Shown: positions 18,524 through 28,918 of the stretch, piece by piece
How positions within the stretch are numbered: position 1 is the stretch's first letter
Layout of the letters: each line of letters opens with the position of its first letter
From: Klebsiella spallanzanii
GTDB lineage: Bacteria; Pseudomonadota; Gammaproteobacteria; Enterobacterales; Enterobacteriaceae
Reading direction: 5' to 3'
DNA length: 64,000 nt
Assembly (NCBI RefSeq): GCF_902158555.1
Contig: NZ_CABGGS010000034.1
Span: 1 to 64,000 of the forward strand
Notes under the pieces: model-generated
What the model saw: only the letters and a program-made list of their open reading frames with translations
The model's database searches: none
Told to the model about the DNA's origin: nothing
Made by a program: the position numbers and the translations under genes

Positions 18524-19728
18524 TGCGTGACGCGTTTATTTGTGACGGCATTCGTACCCCGATTGGCCGCTACGGCGGGGCGCTGGCCGGTGTGCGCGCC
18601 GACGATCTGGCCGCTATCCCGCTGCGCGAGCTGCTGAGTCGTAATCCTAAGTTCGACCCGGCATCGATTGATGATGTGATTTTGGGCTGTGCTAATCAGG
18701 CCGGGGAAGACAACCGTAACGTCGCGCATATGGCGACGCTGCTGGCGGGCTATCCGCACTCTGTGCCGGGCACCACTATCAACCGCCTGTGCGGTTCCGG
18801 TCTGGACGCGATTGGCTTCGCGGCCCGGGCGATTAAAGCCGGTGATGCGGACCTGCTGATTGCTGGTGGCGTGGAGTCCATGTCCCGTGCGCCGTTTGTG
18901 ATGGGCAAAGCCACTACGCCATTCCAGCGTCAGGCGGAGATGTTTGATACCACCATCGGCTGGCGTTTTGTGAACCCGCTCATGCAGCAACAATTTGGTA
19001 CTGACAGCATGCCGGAAACGGCGGAGAATGTAGCTGAATTGTTAAATGTCAGCCGCGAAGACCAGGACGCCTTTGCTTACCGTAGCCAGCAGCGTACTGC
19101 CAAAGCTCAGCGCGACGGTATTCTGGCGCAGGAGATCGTGCCGGTGCAGATTACCGGTAAGAGGGGAGCGGTGAGCACGGTACGTGATGATGAGCACCCG
19201 CGTGCGGAAACCACTCCCGAACAGCTTTCTCAACTGAAAACCCCGTTCCGCAAAGGCGGCGTGATCACCGCCGGGAACGCGTCCGGCGTGAACGACGGTG
19301 CCGCCGCGCTGATTATCGCCAGCCAACAGCAGGCGGTGGCGCAGGGCTTAACGCCGCGGGCGCGTATTGTCGCCATGGCGACCGCGGGCGTTGAACCGAA
19401 GTTTATGGGGCTCGGGCCGGTTCCGGCGGTACGTAAGGTGCTGGAACGCGCCGGGCTGAACATTAACGATATGGACTTGATTGAGCTGAATGAAGCCTTC
19501 GCCGCTCAGGCGCTGGGCGTGCTCAGGCAACTGGGGCTGGCGGATGACGCCCCGCACGTAAACCCCAACGGCGGCGCCATCGCTTTAGGCCATCCGTTGG
19601 GCATGAGCGGCGCGCGGCTGGCTTTAAGCGCCAGCCTGGAGCTGCAACGACGCAACGGGCGCTATGCGCTGTGTACGATGTGTATTGGCGTGGGTCAGGG
19701 CATTGCCATGATCCTTGAGCGAGTGTGA
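18523..19728 (+). CDS. paaJ: 3-oxoadipyl-CoA / 3-oxo-5,6-dehydrosuberyl-CoA thiolase
   Basis: PaaJ cleaves two pathway intermediates with CoA, giving acetyl-CoA and, at the end, succinyl-CoA. The 401-residue thiolase has all catalytic elements: nucleophilic Cys in [10 protein letters not shown] (about residue 90), NEAFAAQAL, His in [10 protein letters not shown] and the second Cys in [10 protein letters not shown]. Its start shares one base with the paaI stop. It is the same type of enzyme as PcaF, so it could also serve protocatechuate catabolism if the remaining pca steps exist elsewhere. Confidence 0.96.
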   Translation: MRDAFICDGIRTPIGRYGGALAGVRADDLAAIPLRELLSRNPKFDPASIDDVILGCANQAGEDNRNVAHMATLLAGYPHSVPGTTINRLCGSGLDAIGFAARAIKAGDADLLIAGGVESMSRAPFVMGKATTPFQRQAEMFDTTIGWRFVNPLMQQQFGTDSMPETAENVAELLNVSREDQDAFAYRSQQRTAKAQRDGILAQEIVPVQITGKRGAVSTVRDDEHPRAETTPEQLSQLKTPFRKGGVITAGNASGVNDGAAALIIASQQQAVAQGLTPRARIVAMATAGVEPKFMGLGPVPAVRKVLERAGLNINDMDLIELNEAFAAQALGVLRQLGLADDAPHVNPNGGAIALGHPLGMSGARLALSASLELQRRNGRYALCTMCIGVGQGIAMILERV

Positions 19729-19754
19729 GCTAATTGACCTGCGAGTACCCTAAA

Positions 19755-21071
19755 ATGATAACTACTACAAAATTAGATCCGATTGAAACCGCATCGCGTG
19801 ATGAGCTACAGGCCCTGCAAACCCAGCGTCTGAAGTGGACCCTCAAGCATGCGTACGACAATGTGCCGATGTATCGCCGCAAATTCGACGCTGCGGGCGT
19901 TCACCCTGACGATTTTCATGAACTGAGCGATCTGAGCAAGTTTCCCTGCACCACCAAGCAGGATCTGCGCGACAACTATCCTTTTGATACTTTCGCGGTG
20001 CCGATGGAGCAGGTAGTGCGTATCCACGCCTCATCAGGCACTACCGGCAAGCCGACGGTGGTGGGCTATACGCAAAACGATATTGATAACTGGGCCAATA
20101 TTGTTGCCCGCTCCCTGCGTGCGGCGGGCGGCTCGGCGAAAGATAAAATTCACGTCGCCTACGGCTACGGCCTGTTTACCGGCGGCCTCGGCGCGCACTA
20201 CGGCGCGGAGCGTTTAGGGGCGACGGTCATTCCGATGTCCGGCGGGCAAACGGAGAAACAGGCTCAGCTTATCCGCGATTTTAAGCCGGATATGATTATG
20301 GTGACGCCGTCCTATTGTCTGAACCTGATTGAAGAGCTGGAGCGCCAGATGGGCGGCGACGCCAGCGGCTGCTCCCTGCGCGTGGGCGTATTTGGCGCGG
20401 AGCCGTGGACGCAGGCGATGCGGGCGGAAATCGAGCGTCGTCTGGGGATCTCTGCGCTGGATATTTATGGTCTGTCAGAAGTGATGGGGCCGGGCGTGGC
20501 GATGGAGTGTCTGGAAACCGCCGACGGTCCAACCATCTGGGAAGATCATTTCTACCCTGAAGTGGTGAATCCGGATAACGGTACGCCGCTGGCGGACGGT
20601 GAACACGGCGAGCTGCTGTTCACGACCCTGACTAAGGAGGCGCTGCCGGTGATCCGCTACCGTACTCGCGACCTGACGCGCCTGCTGCCGGGCACCGCCC
20701 GCACCATGCGCCGGATGGACCGTATCAGCGGGCGCAGCGACGATATGCTGATTATCCGCGGCGTCAACGTCTTCCCGTCGCAGCTGGAAGAAGAGATCCT
20801 TAAATTCGAACATCTGGCGCCGCACTACCAACTGGAAGTGAACCGCCGGGGCCATCTTGATTCACTTTCGGTGCGCGTGGAGCTTAAAGAGAGCGGTCTG
20901 GCGCTGAACCACGAGCAGCGCTGCCAGATTTGCCATCAGCTGCGCCACCGAATCAAGTCGATGGTGGGGATTTCCACCGACATCAGCATTGTTAACTGCG
21001 GCAGCATTCCACGCTCAGAGGGTAAGGCCTGCCGGGTGTTTGATTTGCGTAAAGCTGCCGCCAACGGTTAG
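19755..21071 (+). CDS. paaK: Phenylacetate-CoA ligase
   Basis: PaaK activates phenylacetate to phenylacetyl-CoA with ATP, the first committed step and the source of the PaaX inducer. The ATG at 19755 gives 438 residues beginning MITTTKLDPIETASRDEL, like the E. coli protein; an in-frame TTG at 19734 would add 7 residues. The ATP-binding motif HASSGTTGKPTVVGYT is near residue 95, and the adenylate-forming motifs YGLSEVMGPG and YRTRDLTRLL follow. It ends the catabolic operon; a REP pair and then paaX come next. Confidence 0.96.
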   Translation: MITTTKLDPIETASRDELQALQTQRLKWTLKHAYDNVPMYRRKFDAAGVHPDDFHELSDLSKFPCTTKQDLRDNYPFDTFAVPMEQVVRIHASSGTTGKPTVVGYTQNDIDNWANIVARSLRAAGGSAKDKIHVAYGYGLFTGGLGAHYGAERLGATVIPMSGGQTEKQAQLIRDFKPDMIMVTPSYCLNLIEELERQMGGDASGCSLRVGVFGAEPWTQAMRAEIERRLGISALDIYGLSEVMGPGVAMECLETADGPTIWEDHFYPEVVNPDNGTPLADGEHGELLFTTLTKEALPVIRYRTRDLTRLLPGTARTMRRMDRISGRSDDMLIIRGVNVFPSQLEEEILKFEHLAPHYQLEVNRRGHLDSLSVRVELKESGLALNHEQRCQICHQLRHRIKSMVGISTDISIVNCGSIPRSEGKACRVFDLRKAAANG

Positions 21072-21079
21072 CACCTTCC

Positions 21080-21173
21080 CCCGGAGGCGGCGCGTTGCGC
21101 CTGTCCGGGCTACCCGATGTCTCAAGCCCGTAGCCCGGACAGGTGCGTAGCACCGCCTCCGGGATTTCCTGTG
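21080..21173. repeat. Facing pair of REP units between paaK and paaX
   Basis: CCCGGAGGCGGCGCG through GTCCGGGCTAC (from 21080) is mirrored by GTAGCCCGGACAG through GCCTCCGGG (to 21173). The pair can form one long hairpin and may stabilise the upstream mRNA or stop readthrough into paaX. Confidence 0.8.
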
Positions 21174-21206
21174 CTATGATTCAAAAAGGATATAAATAAC
21201 AACAGA

Positions 21207-22142
21207 ATGAATCAGATGAGTAAACTCGACACCTTTATTCAACAGGCCACCGAAGCGATGCCCATTAGCGGCACTTCGCTTATTGCTTCTTTATACGGAG
21301 ACACCCTGCTCCAGCGCGGCGGAGAGGTCTGGCTCGGTAGCGTGGCGGCGCTGCTGGAAGGGCTTGGATTCGGCGAAAGATTTGTACGCACCGCGCTGTT
21401 CCGTCTGAATAAAGAAGAGTGGCTCGATGTGGTGCGCATTGGCCGTCGCAGCTTCTATCGCCTGAGTGATAAAGGTCTGCGCCTGACGCGCCGCGCTGAG
21501 AATAAAATCTATCGCGCCAGCGCCCCGGAGTGGGATGGTACCTGGCTACTGTTGTTATCGGAAGGGCTGGAGAAAGCCACCCTCGCGGAGGTCAAGAAAC
21601 AGCTGTTGTGGCAGGGCTTTGGCGCGCTGGCGCCGAGCCTGCTGGCTTCGCCATCGCAAAAGCTGGCGGATGTGCAATCTCTGCTGCACGAAGCGGGCGT
21701 GGCGGAGAACGTTATCTGCTTTGAGGCCCATTCTCCGCTGGCGCTCTCCCGGGCGGCACTGCGCGCTCGCGTTGAGGAGTGCTGGCATCTTACCGAACAG
21801 AACGCGATGTATGAGACGTTTATCAATCTGTTTCGTCCGCTGCTGCCACTGCTTCGCGACTGCGAACCCGCAGAACTTACGCCCGAGCGCTGTTTTCAGA
21901 TCCAACTACTGCTGATTCACTTTTATCGCCGGGTGGTGCTGAAAGATCCGCTGTTACCTGAAGAGCTGCTCCCCGCGCACTGGGCCGGGCAAACCGCGCG
22001 CCAGCTGTGCATTAACATCTATCAGCGCGTTGCGTCCGGTTCGCTGGCTTTTGTCGGTGAGAAAGGCGAAAGCTCGGTGGGGGAACTTCCCGCGCCGGGG
22101 CCGCTCTACTTCCAACGCTTCGGCGGGCTGCCGGGCGTCTAA
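21207..22142 (+). CDS. paaX: Phenylacetic acid degradation operon repressor
   Basis: PaaX is the GntR-like repressor of the Pa and Pz promoters, released by phenylacetyl-CoA. The 311-residue protein has an N-terminal winged helix (about 15-75, including FVRTALFRLNKEEWLD and a RIGRRSFYRLSDKG wing) and the PaaX C-terminal domains. E. coli PaaX starts at the internal Met corresponding to MSKLDTF (21216); neither start has a strong ribosome-binding site, though AAGGA lies about 16 bases before 21207. It is followed 9 bases later by paaY. Confidence 0.95.
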   Translation: MNQMSKLDTFIQQATEAMPISGTSLIASLYGDTLLQRGGEVWLGSVAALLEGLGFGERFVRTALFRLNKEEWLDVVRIGRRSFYRLSDKGLRLTRRAENKIYRASAPEWDGTWLLLLSEGLEKATLAEVKKQLLWQGFGALAPSLLASPSQKLADVQSLLHEAGVAENVICFEAHSPLALSRAALRARVEECWHLTEQNAMYETFINLFRPLLPLLRDCEPAELTPERCFQIQLLLIHFYRRVVLKDPLLPEELLPAHWAGQTARQLCINIYQRVASGSLAFVGEKGESSVGELPAPGPLYFQRFGGLPGV

Positions 22143-22151
22143 GGAGACTCC

Positions 22152-22748
22152 ATGCCCATTTATCAGATTGACGGTATGACGCCGGTGGTACCGGACGAGA
22201 GCTATGTTCATCCCACCGCCGTGCTTATTGGCGATGTGATCCTCGGCAAAGGGGTTTACGTTGGCCCGAATGCCAGCCTGCGCGGCGATTTTGGCCGCAT
22301 TGTGGTGAAAGATGGCGCAAATATCCAGGATAACTGCGTGATGCATGGCTTTCCCGGCCAGGATACGGTGGTGGAAGAGGACGGGCACATCGGCCACGGT
22401 GCCATTTTGCACGGCTGCGTTATTGGTCGCAACGCGCTGGTAGGAATGAGCGCGGTGATTATCGACGGAGCAGTCATCGGTGAAAACAGCATTGTCGGCG
22501 CGTCGGCATTTGTGAAAGCGAAAGCGGAAATGCCTGCCAATCATCTGATTGTCGGCAGTCCGGCGAAAGCGATCCGCACCTTAAGCGAGCAGGAAATAAC
22601 CTGGAAGAAGCAGGGGACGCGGGAGTATCAGGTGCTGGTCGAACGCTGCCAGCAGACTCTGCATCAGGTGGAGCCGTTGAAAGAAGCGGAACCCGACAGA
22701 AAACGGCTGGTGTTTGATGAAGACCTTAAGCCCAAATCGCAGAGTTAA
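22152..22748 (+). CDS. paaY: Hexapeptide-repeat thioesterase of phenylacetate degradation
   Basis: PaaY is a gamma-class carbonic-anhydrase-like trimer that hydrolyses dead-end CoA thioesters such as 2-hydroxycyclohepta-1,4,6-triene-1-carboxyl-CoA. The 198-residue protein has left-handed beta-helix hexapeptide repeats ([39 protein letters not shown]) with the metal-ligand histidines in MHG, GHGA and LHGC. GGAGAC precedes the ATG. It forms a paaXY unit. Confidence 0.95.
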   Translation: MPIYQIDGMTPVVPDESYVHPTAVLIGDVILGKGVYVGPNASLRGDFGRIVVKDGANIQDNCVMHGFPGQDTVVEEDGHIGHGAILHGCVIGRNALVGMSAVIIDGAVIGENSIVGASAFVKAKAEMPANHLIVGSPAKAIRTLSEQEITWKKQGTREYQVLVERCQQTLHQVEPLKEAEPDRKRLVFDEDLKPKSQS

Positions 22749-22885
22749 AAAACATCCACGCCGGGCAAGGGAAATGCCCTGAAAACATGGAGTAATTCTG
22801 AAACTGGCGTTGTTGCAGCAAGTAGAGTGGCGGTCAGATACGGGTCTGATGCAGTATGACCTTTTGCATTTATCAGGGAATGATA

Positions 22886-23488
22886 ATGACGCTCTACGAC
22901 ATAAAGCCCCTGTTCCAGGCGCTGTTGCGTCCGCTAATGTTTTGGCTGGCGAAGAAGCAGGTTACCCCTAACCAGATTACCCTGGCCGCGCTGATATTCT
23001 CATTGCTCACCGGTGGCCTGCTGTTGCTGTTTCCTCGACCTGAATTGTTCTGGCTCCTGCCGGTTGTGCTGTTTATCCGTATGGCGCTAAATGCGCTGGA
23101 CGGCATGCTGGCCAGGGAATGCCATCAGAAGACCCGGCTCGGCGCGTTGCTAAACGAGTTTGGCGATGTCTTATCCGATATCGCGCTCTATCTTCCCTTT
23201 ATATTATTGCCTGGCAGCAGCCCGCTGCTGGTGCTGTCGATGTTATTTTTCACCGTTTTCAGCGAATTCGCCGGGGTTCTGGCGCAGGCGATTAACGGCG
23301 TGCGCAGCTATGCGGGCCCCATGGGTAAGAGCGATCGCGCGTTGGTGTTCGGTGCCTGTGGGCTGGCGCTGAGCGGCTGGCCAGGGTTGATCGCGTGGTG
23401 CAATGTCGCGTGGGGGATTGTCACGCTGCTATTGATCTGGACCATCATCAACCGCTGTCGCAGCGTGCTACCGGGGAATCACCCATGA
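22886..23488 (+). CDS. ynbA: CDP-alcohol phosphatidyltransferase family membrane protein
   Basis: YnbA is an integral membrane enzyme of the CDP-alcohol phosphatidyltransferase family, so it should transfer a phosphatidyl group to an alcohol; its substrate is not known. The 200-residue protein starts MTLYDIKPLFQALLRP, as in E. coli; an ATG at 22856 adds ten unrelated residues. The catalytic motif DG-x2-AR-x8-G-x3-D-x3-D is complete (DGMLAREC through GDVLSD). About five membrane segments are visible. It overlaps ynbB by ATGA, starting the ynbABCD operon. Confidence 0.92.
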   Translation: MTLYDIKPLFQALLRPLMFWLAKKQVTPNQITLAALIFSLLTGGLLLLFPRPELFWLLPVVLFIRMALNALDGMLARECHQKTRLGALLNEFGDVLSDIALYLPFILLPGSSPLLVLSMLFFTVFSEFAGVLAQAINGVRSYAGPMGKSDRALVFGACGLALSGWPGLIAWCNVAWGIVTLLLIWTIINRCRSVLPGNHP

Positions 23489-24402
23489 TGCTGCTGGAAA
23501 AATCGTTGGTCGCGGTCTTCGCCGTGCTGCTGCTGGCGACGCTGATTAACGGCCTGCTGGTTTGGTGCAAACCGAATAAAGACTGGCGTGAGCTGACCCT
23601 ACGCATCCGCACCTGGTGGGTGATTGTCGTTCTCTTCTCTCTGGCGCTCATCAGTCCCCGCTGGCTGGCGTTAACCTTCTTTGCATTGGTGAGCGTGCTG
23701 GCATTAAAGGAGTTTCTGACGCTGGTGCCTGCGCGCGATGCCGACCGGATGCCCGTACTGTGGATGTTTATCGCTATCCCCATTAACTACGGGTTAATCG
23801 GCATCGACTGGTACGGACTGTTCATTATTTTTATTCCGGTTTATGCCTTTCTCTTTTTGCCTGCCCGGATGGTGCTGGTGGGCGAGACTCAGGGCTTCTT
23901 ACACAGTGCGGCTCAACTGCACTGGGGATTGATGACCACCGTTTTTGCCGTGAGCCATGTCGCTTTTTTGCTAATACTTCCCGCCGACGGCCTGCAAACC
24001 GGCGCGCTGCTGGTGCTATTTCTTGTTGGGCTCACCGAATTTAACGATGTCGCGCAGTATCTGTGGGGCAAATCGCTGGGGCGCATTAAGGTGATGCCAA
24101 AAGTGAGCCCGAATAAGACGCTGGCCGGGCTGCTGGGCGGGATCGGCTCTACGATGCTGGCCGCGCCGCTGTTGGGGCCGCTAATGACTCCGCTCGGCTG
24201 GGGGATGTCGCTGTTAGCGGGGGTAATCATCGGCGTCACCGGTTTTTGCGGTGATGTGGTGATGTCGGCCGTGAAGCGCGATATTGGCGTGAAAGATAGC
24301 GGCACGCTGCTGCCGGGCCACGGCGGCATTCTTGACCGACTTGATTCACTGATTTTTACCGCACCGGTGTTTTTCCACTTTATTCGCTATTTCTGCTACT
24401 AA
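23485..24402 (+). CDS. ynbB: CDP-diglyceride synthase (CdsA-like) family membrane protein
   Basis: YnbB resembles phosphatidate cytidylyltransferase. The 305-residue product starts at ATG 23485 (MMLLEKSLVAVFAVLLLAT); a start at 23395 inside ynbA is rejected. It is highly hydrophobic with about eight membrane segments. The CdsA signature is seen at the end: VSPNKTLAGLLGG followed by GFCGDVVMSAVKRDIGVKDSGTLLPGHGGILDRLDS. Together with YnbA it suggests a small lipid-head-group pathway, which remains uncharacterised. Start overlaps the ynbA stop. Confidence 0.92.
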   Translation: MMLLEKSLVAVFAVLLLATLINGLLVWCKPNKDWRELTLRIRTWWVIVVLFSLALISPRWLALTFFALVSVLALKEFLTLVPARDADRMPVLWMFIAIPINYGLIGIDWYGLFIIFIPVYAFLFLPARMVLVGETQGFLHSAAQLHWGLMTTVFAVSHVAFLLILPADGLQTGALLVLFLVGLTEFNDVAQYLWGKSLGRIKVMPKVSPNKTLAGLLGGIGSTMLAAPLLGPLMTPLGWGMSLLAGVIIGVTGFCGDVVMSAVKRDIGVKDSGTLLPGHGGILDRLDSLIFTAPVFFHFIRYFCY

Positions 24403-24432
24403 CGCTACGGCACTCACAAGGAAAAAAATCTC

Positions 24433-26191
24433 ATGGTTGAGACTCGCATTGCGCAGGAACACTACTTTGCTACCAGCGACAACACGTCGCTGTTTTATCG
24501 CTACTGGCCGGCCCTTGCTGCGGGAGCGCCGCGCAAAGTTATCGTGCTGTTTCACCGCGGGCACGAACACTCCGGGCGTTTGCAGCATATTGTTGATGAG
24601 TTAGCCATGCCTGAGGCCGATTTTTACGCCTGGGACGCACGCGGTCACGGGTGCTCCCCAGGTGCGCGCGGGTTCAGTCCCTCGCTGGCGCGCTCGGTGC
24701 GCGATGTCGATGAATTTGTTCGCTTTGCGGCGGCGAATTCTCAGGCTGACATGCTGGACGTTACGGTGATCGCGCAAAGCGTTGGCGCGGTGCTGGCCGC
24801 CGCCTGGGCCCATGATTATGCGCCGCATATTCGCGCCCTGGTGCTGGCTTCGCCCGCGTTTAAGGTCAAGCTCTACGTCCCGTTCGCGCGCGGGTCTGGG
24901 ATTGATGCACAAGCTGCGCGGCCTGTTTTTTGTTAATTCCTATGTAAAAGGAAAATACCTGACGCACGACCCGCAGCGCGTGGCGAGTTTTAATCAGGAC
25001 CCGCTGATTGCGCGGGCGATTGCGGTCAATATTTTGCTCGATCTCTACCGCACGGCGGAGCGGCTGGTGAGCGATGCGGCGGCAATCACCTTACCGACGC
25101 TGATGCTGGTTTCCGGTGCGGATTATGTGGTTCACCGTAAGCCGCAGCGTGATTTTTACCAGCGTTTGCGTCACCCGCTGAAAGAAATGCATGTGCTGCC
25201 CGGTTTTTATCACGATACCTTGGGTGAGCGCGACCGCGCGCTGGCATTCGACAAAATACGCGCGTTTCTTGACGTGCTGTACGCGCAGCCGCCGCAGCCT
25301 TTCGATTACTCTCAGGAAGATCGCTGGAGTCCGGGGGCGGATAGCTGGCGGCAATTGAACGGCGGCCCGGAGCCTTACTCTTTCGACGATTTTGCTTACC
25401 GTGGTCTGCGTTATGTGATGAGGATGCTGGGGACTCAATCCGACGGTGTACGTCTGGGTTTTACAACCGGTTTTGACTCTGGCAGCACCCTCGATTACGT
25501 CTACCGTAACCAGCCGCAGGGCAGCAGTTGGCTGGGGCGAAACATCGACAAAAATTACCTGAATAGCGTTGGCTGGCGCGGTATTCGTCAGCGTAAGGTC
25601 CATCTCCAGCAGTTGATTCAGCAAGCAGTGGCGCAACTCTCAGCACAAGGCATGCCGGTGCGAGTGGTGGATATCGCCGCCGGACATGGGCGCTACGTGC
25701 TCGATGCGCTGGAGGCAGAAACGACTGTAAGCGACATTTTGCTGCGTGATTACAGCGAGCTAAACGTTGAGAAGGGCCAGCAGATGATCGCGGAACGCGA
25801 TATGTCAGCCCGCGCGCGCTTTGAGCAGGGCGATGCCTTTAACCGCGCGGAGCTGGCGGCGCTGGAGCCGAAACCGACGCTGGGCATTGTCTCCGGGCTG
25901 TACGAGCTGTTCCCGGAAAATGCGCCGGTGCGTGAGTCGCTAAAAGGCCTTGCGCAGGCTATCCCGCCTGGTGGGGTGCTGATTTACACCGGACAGCCGT
26001 GGCACCCGCAGTTAAAAACCATCGCCTGGTCGCTGACCAGCCATAAAGATGGTAAAGCGTGGGTGATGCGGGTGCGTACCCAGGGCGAAATGGATGCACT
26101 GGTGCGCGAAGCGGGCTTTGAGAAATGTACGCAGCTGATTGACGAGTGGGGGATTTTCACCGTTTCCATGGCGGTGCGCCGTGATGACTGA
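24433..26191 (+). pseudogene. ynbC: YnbC: alpha/beta hydrolase fused to SAM-methyltransferase-like domain, frameshifted
   Basis: The gene begins at ATG 24433 (MVETRIAQEHYFATSDNTSL) and would encode 585 residues, the E. coli YnbC length, but it needs a one-base shift at about 24892-24894. There the sequence GCGCGCGGGTCTGGG carries one G too many: removing it joins KVKLYVPFAR to GLGLMHKLRG. The first part is a Hydrolase_4/monoglyceride-lipase-like fold (HRGHEHSGR, DARGHG, nucleophile in AQSVGAV). The second part, after about residue 260, is a class-I methyltransferase-like domain (VVDIAAGHGRYVLDAL, then RDYSELNVEKG). The shift may be a real mutation or a base-call error in a G run. Confidence 0.85.
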
Positions 26192-27506
26192 ACGTCGTAA
26201 GGTCATGCTGCAGGCGGTTGGCTGGTTACTCTTTTTGGCTCCGTTTTTCTTCTTCACCTACGGCAAGCTGAATCTATTTACCGCCTTTCGCGATGCTCAG
26301 CATCATGACGTGGGTAGCATCGTGTTTGGTTGGGAGTCGGCGATCCCCTTTATTCCGTGGAGCATTATTCCTTACTGGAGCCTGGATCTGTTTTACGGGC
26401 TGTCGCTGTTTGTCTGTGCGACGCGTTTTGAGCAGCGGCGGCTGGTGCATCGCCTGGTGTTAGCTTCGGTACTCGCCTGTGTCGGATTTGCACTTTTCCC
26501 CTTGCAGTTTAGCTTTACGCGTCCGCCGGTTTCCGGCGCGGCGGGCTGGTTGTTCAGCCAACTTGAGCAGTTTGACTTACCGTATAACCAGTCGCCATCG
26601 CTGCATATTATTCTCTGCTGGCTGCTGTGGCGTCATTTCAGCCGCCACCTTTCCGGCGGCTGGCGCAGGCTATGTAGTGGTTGGTTTTTACTGATTGCGG
26701 TTTCGGTACTGACCACCTGGCAGCATCATTTCATTGATATTGTGACCGGGCTTGCGGTGGGGATGTTAATCGACTGGATGGTGCCTTATCAAAGCCGCTG
26801 GCGCTGGCAGCAGCCGGATATAGCCCACTTCAGGCTGCTGCGGTATTACGTGCTGGGGGCAACCTTTTGCATGGTTGTCGGGGCGCTGCTGGGACCGTGG
26901 TCTTTTTGGCCACTACTGGTGCTGTTCTGGCCGGTGCTGGCGCTGCTGATTGCCGGACGCGGTTATGGCGGGTTTGGCGCGGCGACCATGGGTAAAGATG
27001 AAAAGGGGCGATTGCCGCCAGCTGTGTACTGGTTGACGCTCCCGTGGCGCGCTGGCATGTGGTTGTCGATGCGTTGGTTCACTCGGCGTCTGCCGCCGGT
27101 GAGCGCCATCGCTGCGGGCGTTTACCTCGGCAGCTATCCGCGTCGCCCGCCTGAACAACATGCGGTGCTGGATCTGACCTGCGAATTTCCGCGCAGCCGC
27201 GCCACGTTATCGCGCACCTATTACTGCGTACCGATGCTGGATCTGGTGCCGCCGGAGGAAGCCGAGCTGCGGCTGGCGGTGGCGATGCTGGAAACGCTGC
27301 GCGAGGAGCAAGGCTCGGTGCTGGTTCACTGCGCGTTGGGATTGTCGCGTAGCGCGATGGTGGTCGCGGCATGGCTCTTGAGCTACGGCCATGCGGCGAC
27401 GGTAGAGCAGGCGGTTTCGTTACTGCGCAGAAGTCGGCCGCAGGTCGTGCTGACGGAGGAACATCTGAAGAGGCTACAGCAATGGCAGCAGAAAGTGACG
27501 GCGTAA
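26184..27506 (+). CDS. ynbD: Membrane PAP2-like protein with dual-specificity phosphatase domain
   Basis: YnbD combines a membrane phosphatase-like N-terminal half with a cytoplasmic dual-specificity phosphatase. I start at ATG 26184 ([20 protein letters not shown], 440 residues), which overlaps the ynbC stop by 8 bases. About six membrane segments span residues 10-260, with PAP2-type motifs ([22 protein letters not shown]). Near residue 375 the cysteine phosphatase loop HCALGLSRS fits HC-x5-R. With YnbA, B and C this points to phospholipid synthesis or turnover, but no role is established. Confidence 0.9.
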   Translation: MTERRKVMLQAVGWLLFLAPFFFFTYGKLNLFTAFRDAQHHDVGSIVFGWESAIPFIPWSIIPYWSLDLFYGLSLFVCATRFEQRRLVHRLVLASVLACVGFALFPLQFSFTRPPVSGAAGWLFSQLEQFDLPYNQSPSLHIILCWLLWRHFSRHLSGGWRRLCSGWFLLIAVSVLTTWQHHFIDIVTGLAVGMLIDWMVPYQSRWRWQQPDIAHFRLLRYYVLGATFCMVVGALLGPWSFWPLLVLFWPVLALLIAGRGYGGFGAATMGKDEKGRLPPAVYWLTLPWRAGMWLSMRWFTRRLPPVSAIAAGVYLGSYPRRPPEQHAVLDLTCEFPRSRATLSRTYYCVPMLDLVPPEEAELRLAVAMLETLREEQGSVLVHCALGLSRSAMVVAAWLLSYGHAATVEQAVSLLRRSRPQVVLTEEHLKRLQQWQQKVTA

Positions 27507-27886
27507 CAAATTCGCAAGTTCTTCGGCGTGATTTACTTCAACACACGTTGGCCAGTTGGCGCTACTTCTTACTGTTTGCCATTCCGCCTCTGCTGTGGGC
27601 GATATTTATCGCGCCGCCGGGGGTAATGCGCGGCGTTATTGTATTGCTCTGCGGTAGCGTCTTTTTTGGCTGCTGGCGGATATGGCTGGATGCGCGCTAT
27701 TTCACGCTCATTACGCAAGAGAACAACGACCAGGCCGGGGAGGCGCTATTTTTTATCTGGCGGCGCGCAAGGTTGCGCGAACTGACGTTAACCGAGCGCC
27801 AACAGGGCGCACTTAAACAGCTTCGCCTTACGTTGGTGGCTGTCGCCGCAACGTGGGTGATGTTGATACTGGCATTAGTAGCTTGA
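27482..27886 (+). CDS. Small hydrophobic protein, last gene of the ynb operon
   Basis: I do not recognise this 134-residue protein. The ATG at 27482 ([20 protein letters not shown]) lies inside the end of ynbD and overlaps it by 25 bases; a longer start at 27371 is unlikely. Hydrophobic segments are visible at about 30-47, 52-70 and 117-133, with a basic stretch [20 protein letters not shown] between, so it is probably an inner-membrane protein with a cytoplasmic loop. Its place in the operon suggests a part in the same membrane process. It has no counterpart I recall in the E. coli ynb operon. Confidence 0.65.
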   Translation: MAAESDGVTNSQVLRRDLLQHTLASWRYFLLFAIPPLLWAIFIAPPGVMRGVIVLLCGSVFFGCWRIWLDARYFTLITQENNDQAGEALFFIWRRARLRELTLTERQQGALKQLRLTLVAVAATWVMLILALVA

Positions 27887-27911
27887 TATAACAATCTGGT
27901 TGGGAATGAAT

Positions 27912-27998
27912 CCCGGAGGCGGCGCGTTGCGCCTGTCCGGATTACGGATCGGTGCGCTGGTTTTGTAGCCCGGACAGATGCGCAGCATCGCCTCCGGG
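27912..27998. repeat. Facing pair of REP units
   Basis: CCCGGAGGCGGCGCG... and its inverted mate ...CATCGCCTCCGGG bound an 87-bp palindromic block between the convergent ynb operon and azoR. It closely resembles the 21080-21173 pair. Confidence 0.8.
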
Positions 27999-28078
27999 GA
28001 AATACCTGCTGACCATCGCCAAAAGATGGCGGCGGTGGCGTGGTGGGGGATTTGCGCGACGAGAAAAGGTGAAACGTT

Positions 28079-28100
28079 CCTCCCGCCGGGAAGCGGGAGG
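28079..28100 (-). terminator. Probable azoR terminator hairpin
   Basis: CCTCCCGC and GCGGGAGG form an 8-bp stem round CGGGAA, 9 bases beyond the azoR stop. The T-run after it on the minus strand is short and interrupted, so strength is uncertain. Confidence 0.6.
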
Positions 28101-28109
28101 AGTACGGTC

Positions 28110-28775
<666 letters not shown>

Positions 28776-28918
28776 TCACAATCATGCCACAGAGAAAGCG
28801 CAATAAATCGAACTCTGTGTTCAGTTTTTTTGAACAAGGCACGAAATGCGCGGATGTGATACTCTAACGCGATACTTCAAAAGAGATTTTTCCCGGCAGT
28901 GCACTGCCCGATAACGCT

